Source of the DNA: Armillaria gallica
Lineage: Eukaryota > Basidiomycota > Agaricomycetes > Agaricales > Physalacriaceae
Length of the DNA: 64,000 nucleotides
Direction: 5' to 3'
Assembly (NCBI GenBank): GCA_037576215.1
Contig: JBANDB010000003.1
Span: forward strand, 5,766,001 to 5,830,000
Of this stretch, positions 58,345-64,000 are shown piece after piece (position 1 is the stretch's first letter; each line of letters opens with the position of its first letter). Under the pieces are notes generated by a model. It searched no databases. It saw only the letters and a list, made by a program, of their open reading frames with translations, and was not told the origin of the DNA. The translations under genes were made by a program, and so were the position numbers.

Positions 58345-59719
58345 ATGGCATTATCGGTATCTGACGCAGTTTTTGTCGCCGTAATAGTCGAGGTCTTGTT
58401 ATATGGTGCGTCCTTTCGCTGACATCACGACAAGGATATTTCACGAAGTGTATTCACAGGGGTGTACACCTGCCTCTTTCTAGGATCGTCGTACCTTTTG
58501 ATGTAGGTTTTCTGTTTCTCGGGGGTTTCCTTGTCGCTGAATACTTGGTAGATTCGAACGGGAGAAAAGCAAAGTATTCATTGTCATGATGGTCTTGAAC
58601 ACGATCATGTGGTTCACGTCAACAAGTCATGTCACAATAACTATCATTAAGATTCACGGGATGTATCTGCGGGGTACCGAGCACGGCACAAACATTATAA
58701 CTCTCGAGGGTGATAATACATCCCCAGGACTCTACTCACTCCTCGCGCTGGAATGTCTGAATGTACGTCGCAACTCTCAGAACTGTAAGTAACCATCAAA
58801 CTGACTTTCGTTCTACTACGTTACCCTTACAGTTTTTTATTGGGGACGGAATCGTATTATGGAGGGCATGGATACTTTGTAACCGTAGCAGATGGATACT
58901 CTGGGTGTCTTCAATATTGGGCTTAACCGCATTCGGTGAGGTCCATGATTTGCCTCTGTCTGTGTCGTATACTGACTCTTGAGTGTCAACGCAAGCTACT
59001 ACTACCTCCGCATTGCTGCCACACCTATGGAGCAGGGAACCTCTTGCGAGTACTGCTTCTGATGGCTCATTTTCAACCGTCCATGCGACTATAGCCATGA
59101 TATTGGCGCTGTCGATAAATGTTTGGGCCACATCTCTGATCGCTTATCGTACCTGGTAAATTATTTATCTCTTTTGATGGTCTACAACACTTTACCCAAC
59201 TCGATATCATTTAGGACTCATCATCGATCAATTCGTTCCCTTACTGGTTCATCCTTCGTATCTCAGTTTTGCAAGCAGCATGGTATCCTTAAATGGATGA
59301 TCGAATCAGGTATATTTTACTGTTGCACATGGGTGGGTATATATCTCGCTCGATGTTTGGTGGTCCTCTAAATAATGGCGGATAGTTTGTTGCAGTCATT
59401 ATTGGGGTCACTGTAAGCAACGGAATATACATCCTGTTCTGCATGCTTGCCCAGCTCTCGGTGGGAATTGTCACCTAATGATTATGATGACGTCTAATTC
59501 TCAGAACCCTTATAGGCCATCTACCCTACGCTGATTATTGCCCTGGTTTGGCTGAAATCAACGCTTGATGTGGCCATGCAAAGTTCTCAACAAATGAGAT
59601 GGTCCCAGCAATTCATCACTGACCCCGAATTTTCGAATCGTCCCATTTCCATGCTTGCTCCGCAGCTGAAAGTCGAGACAGAGACAACTGCGTCTAGGTC
59701 CTACGATAATATTGATTAA
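58345..59719 (+). CDS. Seven-transmembrane orphan protein of agaricomycete type
   Basis: Splicing gives a multi-pass membrane protein. It starts MALSVSDAVFVAVIVEVLLYG, then VYTCLFLGSSYLLIFEREKS, KVFIVMMVLNTIMWFTSTSH, a loop GDNTSPGLYSLLALECLN, FIGDGIVLWRAWILCNRSR, WILWVSSILGLTAFG, and HATIAMILALSINVWATSLI. Near the end are LKWMIESGIFYCCTW and IYPTLIIALVWLKSTLDVAM. The tail ends in SRSYDNID. The motif GDGIVLWRAW with WxxSRW-like context is very common in expanded mushroom families of unknown role. A sensor or receptor function is only a guess. One or two exon edges near 58,980 and 59,390 are uncertain. Confidence 0.7.
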
Positions 59720-61099
59720 TATCCTTCTGAAGGAGGATAGCGCCCTGTCTGTTTCGCTAGGTGAGTCTGACTCGACAAAGTTTTGGAGAATTTCATTCAT
59801 TCCGGAGTAGACGAAGATACTTGGTAGTATCTTTGGCAAGATTTGGTCCGGAAGAGCGGTGTTAAAGATTGAACCCGCAGGTACAATGTAGGAGCGGGTA
59901 AAAATACCCCGTTAATTGAGTGCTTGAGATACAAGATACCATATGCAGAGGGCGAGTTCACGATACTCGCGACAAACATGACTACGGGGCATCCTGCAAT
60001 GTGGATAAGAAAATAACCTACTAGAAGCGAGAATGTCTTGTCGGAGTGTACGGATCTTCGTTGTGTTATCACAGTTGATGCTCCTTTGACGAGGTCTGGT
60101 CAGCTACAGATATACAATTTCCCGATATGTTCCCTCATTTGTGCGGACTCACACTTGTGTCGTTTTGAATTTATCTTTGAATGAGTATTTGATCCGTGTA
60201 CACATTTTCCGTCGGACGTACAGATGATTTTGCACGCCTATACGATGTATCCGTACCCCTGCTCGCGAGCATTTACATTGGACAATGGAACCGAACTCAA
60301 CTTCTGTTGGTTAATACCGACGAAATACCTACCTAGTCGGCTATATTTGCTTTGCCCAAGCATCGTCTTTGTAGCCGCATTCTTCCAGATACGAGGCTCT
60401 GGGGTAGTCGGGATGTGCGTGTCCCTGAGAATCATATCCATGCATATACGCGCTTTTTGTTTTCGTGTCATAGGTATAAAAGCATAGTCTTCTTGATGAA
60501 CGCTAAACATAGAGCACGATGATGGTATCCTACGCCTTCACACAGATCGCTTCAACCTGCCAGGCCTTCCTTTGCCTTGAGGACACACAGAGATGGATCG
60601 ATCGTCAACGCGTCGATGGTAGTCCAGTGGCTTGAGACAGATAGCGAATTGGAAAAGTAGATGCCATGACAATATTCCGAGTCAAGGATGGAGGTAGCGG
60701 CAATTGCCGGCAGTGGTTTCACGTAAACTTGGCGTTCGGTGGTAGGTTTCCGTTATGCGCGTCCAGCTTCGTCTTCATGTCCACTTCGACTCGATTTTTT
60801 GCCCATCAGCGTGGTAGATGCAGTACTATTTTGAGAGTACCGACAGTCAACACAAGGGGGCGATAAAAGTAGAGCTCAGCCGCTATTTGCCGAATCCACA
60901 CAATGAAAGAAAACATTCGTCTCAGAGCAACTTTGGGCATCCAAAATGATACTCGCTTTTGAAATGACACGTCGCCTTGCTCGTATATTTCGCAAGTTCA
61001 GTTGTCAGGTGACAATTTCCGGCGATCTCGGTTAGTGAGAACCTGTGGTTCAAAATGACGTCTCCAAATCTTGGTCTTCCTCCTCGACTAGTGTGCATT
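59720..61099. other. Intergenic, no recognised gene
   Basis: Several short frames occur (for example 60,224-60,487), but none has recognisable domains or splices into a credible gene. The last 150 bp are the SDR promoter; an in-frame upstream ATG lies 45 nt before the chosen SDR start. Confidence 0.45.
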
Positions 61100-62496
61100 A
61101 TGGGTGGCGTTCCATCGAAAACCTTCAACCCCGTGGAAGATCTTCCTAGTCTAGCTGGGAAAGTGGTGGTAGTGACTGGCTCCAGGTATGATTACTTTCC
61201 CTTTTTTCACCACTGACTGACAGAGTTCTTCCCACTCACAGTAGAGGCATAGGTTTCGCTATGTTGCAGCATTTTTCGAAGATGGGTGCAAAGGTGACTG
61301 CTTACTGAATGAAGTTGAAAGACCTGACATCCTAACGCGTCTTTTCAGGTGTATATGGCTGCTCGAGATGAAGCCAGAGCGAAAGAAGCCGTCGACCGAC
61401 TTGACAAGGAGGGTCGCGAACCTGGTTTCGGGGAGGTCATCTGGCATGAACTCGACCTTAAAGATCCCCGTTCTGCAAAAGAGTCGGCGGAACGCTTCAT
61501 TGCTCGGGAAAAGAGACTGGACATCTTGGGTTTGTGCGCAATTGATCGAATAACCACTTTTCTGATATCATCACTCAGTGAACAATGCCGCAATGTTCTC
61601 GACCATATTCTCACTTTGGCTCAATACTGATTGCTATTTCCTGTAGACTTGCTGAGCTCGGAAAGGTCCAAGAGAATGCAGATGGAATTGTGGATAGCAT
61701 GGCAGTCAAGTTTGCTCTTTTATTCTCCTTGTCAGCTCCGGCCGCTCTGCTTACCCTATCTCCCAGTTACCTGGGACCATACGTGTTTACAAGAACGCTT
61801 CTCCATCTCCTTGAATCGACGACCTCGCTGGATGGAGCTGACGTGCGAATAATCAATGTGAGCCATGTGTACACCCTTCTATTTAAGCAACTCGGTTCAC
61901 TCGGGTAAACTAGGTCGGATCTCATGGTCATACCATGGTGAAATACATGGAATACGGTTCTAAAGAAGCGTGGAACTATCCATTCAAATGGTATCTGTCG
62001 TCATCCTTCGAGCGTTATAGTAAGTGCCATGCTAAGCGGTTTCGCACCCTAACAAAGTGCTGACAGAATATTCGAAACTCGCTATGCATCTATGGACTAA
62101 TGATCTAGCGCGACATCTTTCCGAAGAAAAATCTAAAGTAATGATACTAATCACGCAGCCAGGCGCCATCCTAAGTGTTCGTCCTTCTTTCGCAACTGTC
62201 CGCCGGACCATGGCTTATACACTTCGCAGGATGGCGCTATCCGGTCTCTGAGAGCCCTCCCTTATCCCCCGTTTTGGATATGGCTGGCAGGGTTGATGAT
62301 GCATCCTCCTACTACAGGAGCATATACTTCAGTCTTTGCAGCTTGTGCGCCGCGGGATAACCCCCAAATATCCCAAGGTGCCTATATCTACCCTCCGAAC
62401 GTGGCAGTGGCGCAAGCGCCAGCCGCTTTGGATGAGGTTAGACAACGGAAGTTGGTCGAATTCACCGAAGGGTTCTTGCAGAGCATTGGGGTTTAG
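61100..62496 (+). CDS. Short-chain dehydrogenase/reductase (SDR), intact copy
   Basis: This is an NAD(P)-dependent oxidoreductase with a Rossmann fold, close to the retinol-dehydrogenase/WW-oxidoreductase-like fungal SDRs. It begins MGGVPSKTFNPVEDLP; the tandem copy starts identically, so the ATG at 61,100 is preferred over one 45 nt upstream. Spliced motifs are the cofactor loop VVVTGSRGIGFAMLQHF (TGxxxGxG), HELDLKDPRSAKES, VNNAA, LGPYVFTRTLL, VRIINVGSHGH (Ser), and the catalytic Tyr/Lys in RYKYSKLAMHLW (YxxxK). The C-terminal substrate region has ITQPGAIL and PPTTGAYTSVFAACAP and ends FLQSIGV. No lesion was seen. The substrate is unknown. Confidence 0.85.
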
Positions 62497-62550
62497 TTTT
62501 GATTGATCGAATGGCGAGGTTCGACAAATTGGAGACTGCAAACTGCGGTA

Positions 62551-62625
62551 AAAAAAAAAAGGTCCGGCGGCCCGGTGTCAACATACCTACCGGGCCGCGG
62601 CCTATAGGACTGGTTTTTTTCATCT
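62551..62625. repeat. Perfect GC hairpin between an A-tract and a T-tract
   Basis: A run of A (about 62,550-62,560) is followed by 10-bp inverted arms GCGGCCCGGT (62,567-62,576) and ACCGGGCCGC (62,589-62,598), then a T-run near 62,614-62,620 and a CT microsatellite. It may be a 3'-processing or termination structure, or the relic of a tiny inserted element. Confidence 0.45.
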
Positions 62626-62885
62626 CTCTCTCTCTCCTTCCTTTGCAGACTTCAAGATATCGAGTCTGAATGTCCTGTATTTACCCTTATCGAATTATGC
62701 GCACTTGGAAGATACTGCCAGATTTACGATAAACCTCTGCTTCGGTGCTTCTGAGACTTGGCCCGGCACAGTGGCCTGTATTTCCCGAACGTATACTGTT
62801 AGGTCCTGCCCGGCGATCATCTCGGCCACCGGGAAGTGGCTAAATATTACGTTTCCAGGTAACCTTCGTTCTTCGTCTTCGCACA

Positions 62886-64000
62886 ATGGGCGGCGTTCCA
62901 TCGAAAACTTTCAACCCTGTGGAGGACCTTCCTAGTTTAGCTGGGAAAGTGGTCATAGTGACCGGCTCCAGGTATGATTATCTTCCCGTCTTACACCACT
63001 AATTGGCTAAATTCCTCGAACTTACAGTAGAGGCATAGGCTTTGCTACGTTGCAGTACATGTTGAGGATGGGTGCAAAGGCGATTGTTCACTGAGTGCAG
63101 TTGAAATACTTGGGATGCTAACGCTTCTTCTCAGGTGTATATGGTAGCTCGAGATGAGACCAGAGCAAAAGAAGCTATCGACAGACTTAACGAAGAGGGG
63201 CGTGAAATCGGTCTCGGGGAAGTCACCTGGCATGAACTCGACCTCAAAGATCCTCGTTCTGCAAAGGAATCGGCAGAACGTTTCATTGCTCGAGAAATAA
63301 AACTTGATATCTTGGGCGAGTCTGCGAAATATCCGGCTGTGGTGTCTGCAGCTGCTATACTTTTCAGTAAATAACGCGGCACTGTCTGTGATTACTATTT
63401 TTGTCCACCCGGGTAGTAATCTTTATAGTACGCTCTAGGATACTGGCCTTTGGAAATGTTCAAGTGCTGAATGCGGACGACATTGAAGAGAGCATGGCGA
63501 TCAAGTTGGCATTTCTATTGACCTTGGTCACTCGACGTCGATTCTGACACTGGCTCTCAGCTATTTAGGGCCTTACATATTTACGAAACCCTCTTTCCAC
63601 TTCTTGAATCAACAGCATCGTTGGACGGAACCGACGTGCGAATAGTCAATGTGGGCCAGATCCACTAGCCTCTTATGTTTAGGAAACTCGATCCACTTAT
63701 GTACACAGGTTGGATCTGGCGGATACCGCTATGGGAAATATCTGGAATATGATTCTAAAGAGGCTTAGAACCACCCGTTCAAATGGTATCTATTGCCATC
63801 CTTGCAACGTTATGGTTAGAGCCTCTTTCTCAAGCCGTTGAGCACCCTACTAAAATCCCGATAGAATACTCGAAACTCGCCTTGCATCTATAGACGAATC
63901 ACTTGGCACGGGGTCCTTCCGAACGACGTTCCAAAGTATTGGTAATGATCACGCAGCCTGGTATCATACTAAGTATTCGTTCTTCTTCCTCATCCCATGA
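62886..64000 (+). pseudogene. SDR, decayed tandem copy, cut by window end
   Basis: This is homologous to the preceding SDR from the start codon (MGGVPSKTFNPVEDLP, VVIVTGSRGIGFATLQYM, HELDLKDPRSAKES). Later parts are damaged. In the exon matching LGPYVFTRTLLHLL, a 1-nt deletion near 63,580 shifts the frame (IFTKPSFHFL). The Trp codon of HLWTN has become TAG (near 63,890). The 3' end lies outside the window. Confidence 0.8.

Overview
The window is nuclear DNA of a filamentous basidiomycete, most likely an Agaricomycete. The genes are broken by many short introns (about 45-60 nt, GT-AG with two GC-AG cases). The families are typical of mushrooms: multi-copy P450s, class I sesquiterpene synthases, aryl-alcohol-oxidase-like GMC enzymes, A-T-TE NRPS-like synthetases, an orphan 7-TM protein, and a zinc-finger protein of a type I associate with agaricomycete transposons. 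Gene models below were spliced by eye. CDS coordinates are outer limits from start to stop codon and include introns.

Region 1 (1-28.1 kb) looks like a sesquiterpenoid biosynthetic cluster. It holds P450-A (+), an aldo-keto reductase (-), P450-B (-, a paralogue of A), P450-C (+), a secreted GMC oxidoreductase (-) and three tandem sesquiterpene synthases (+). The three synthases all read as intact and sit in partly duplicated 2-4 kb blocks. A 661-bp mariner-type MITE lies between P450-C and the GMC gene. A small element carrying a zinc-finger gene lies between synthase copies 2 and 3.

Region 2 (28.6-36.2 kb) is conserved core genome. A RAD54B/RDH54-type Snf2 translocase (-) and a GEN1/YEN1-type resolvase (+) are transcribed divergently from a 222-bp gap.

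Region 3 (36.2-53.9 kb) is a duplicated block. Two copies of an A-T-TE NRPS-like synthetase flank an L-amino-acid-oxidase-like flavoenzyme. Each synthetase lies beside a QRI7-type mitochondrial tRNA t6A enzyme: one copy intact, one a pseudogene, plus a third 3' fragment. The two synthetase copies are almost identical over about 1.7 kb covering T, TE and the end of A, and clearly diverged elsewhere. Nested hAT-type MITEs sit between the units. I infer that the oxidase could supply aryl-pyruvates that the A-T-TE enzymes dimerise, but substrates cannot be read from sequence.

Region 4 (54-64 kb) holds an unrecognised minus-strand remnant, a small Ser-rich ORF, a CDF-family metal transporter with Mn-type DxxxD motifs, a 7-TM protein, an intact SDR and a decayed tandem SDR copy cut by the window end.
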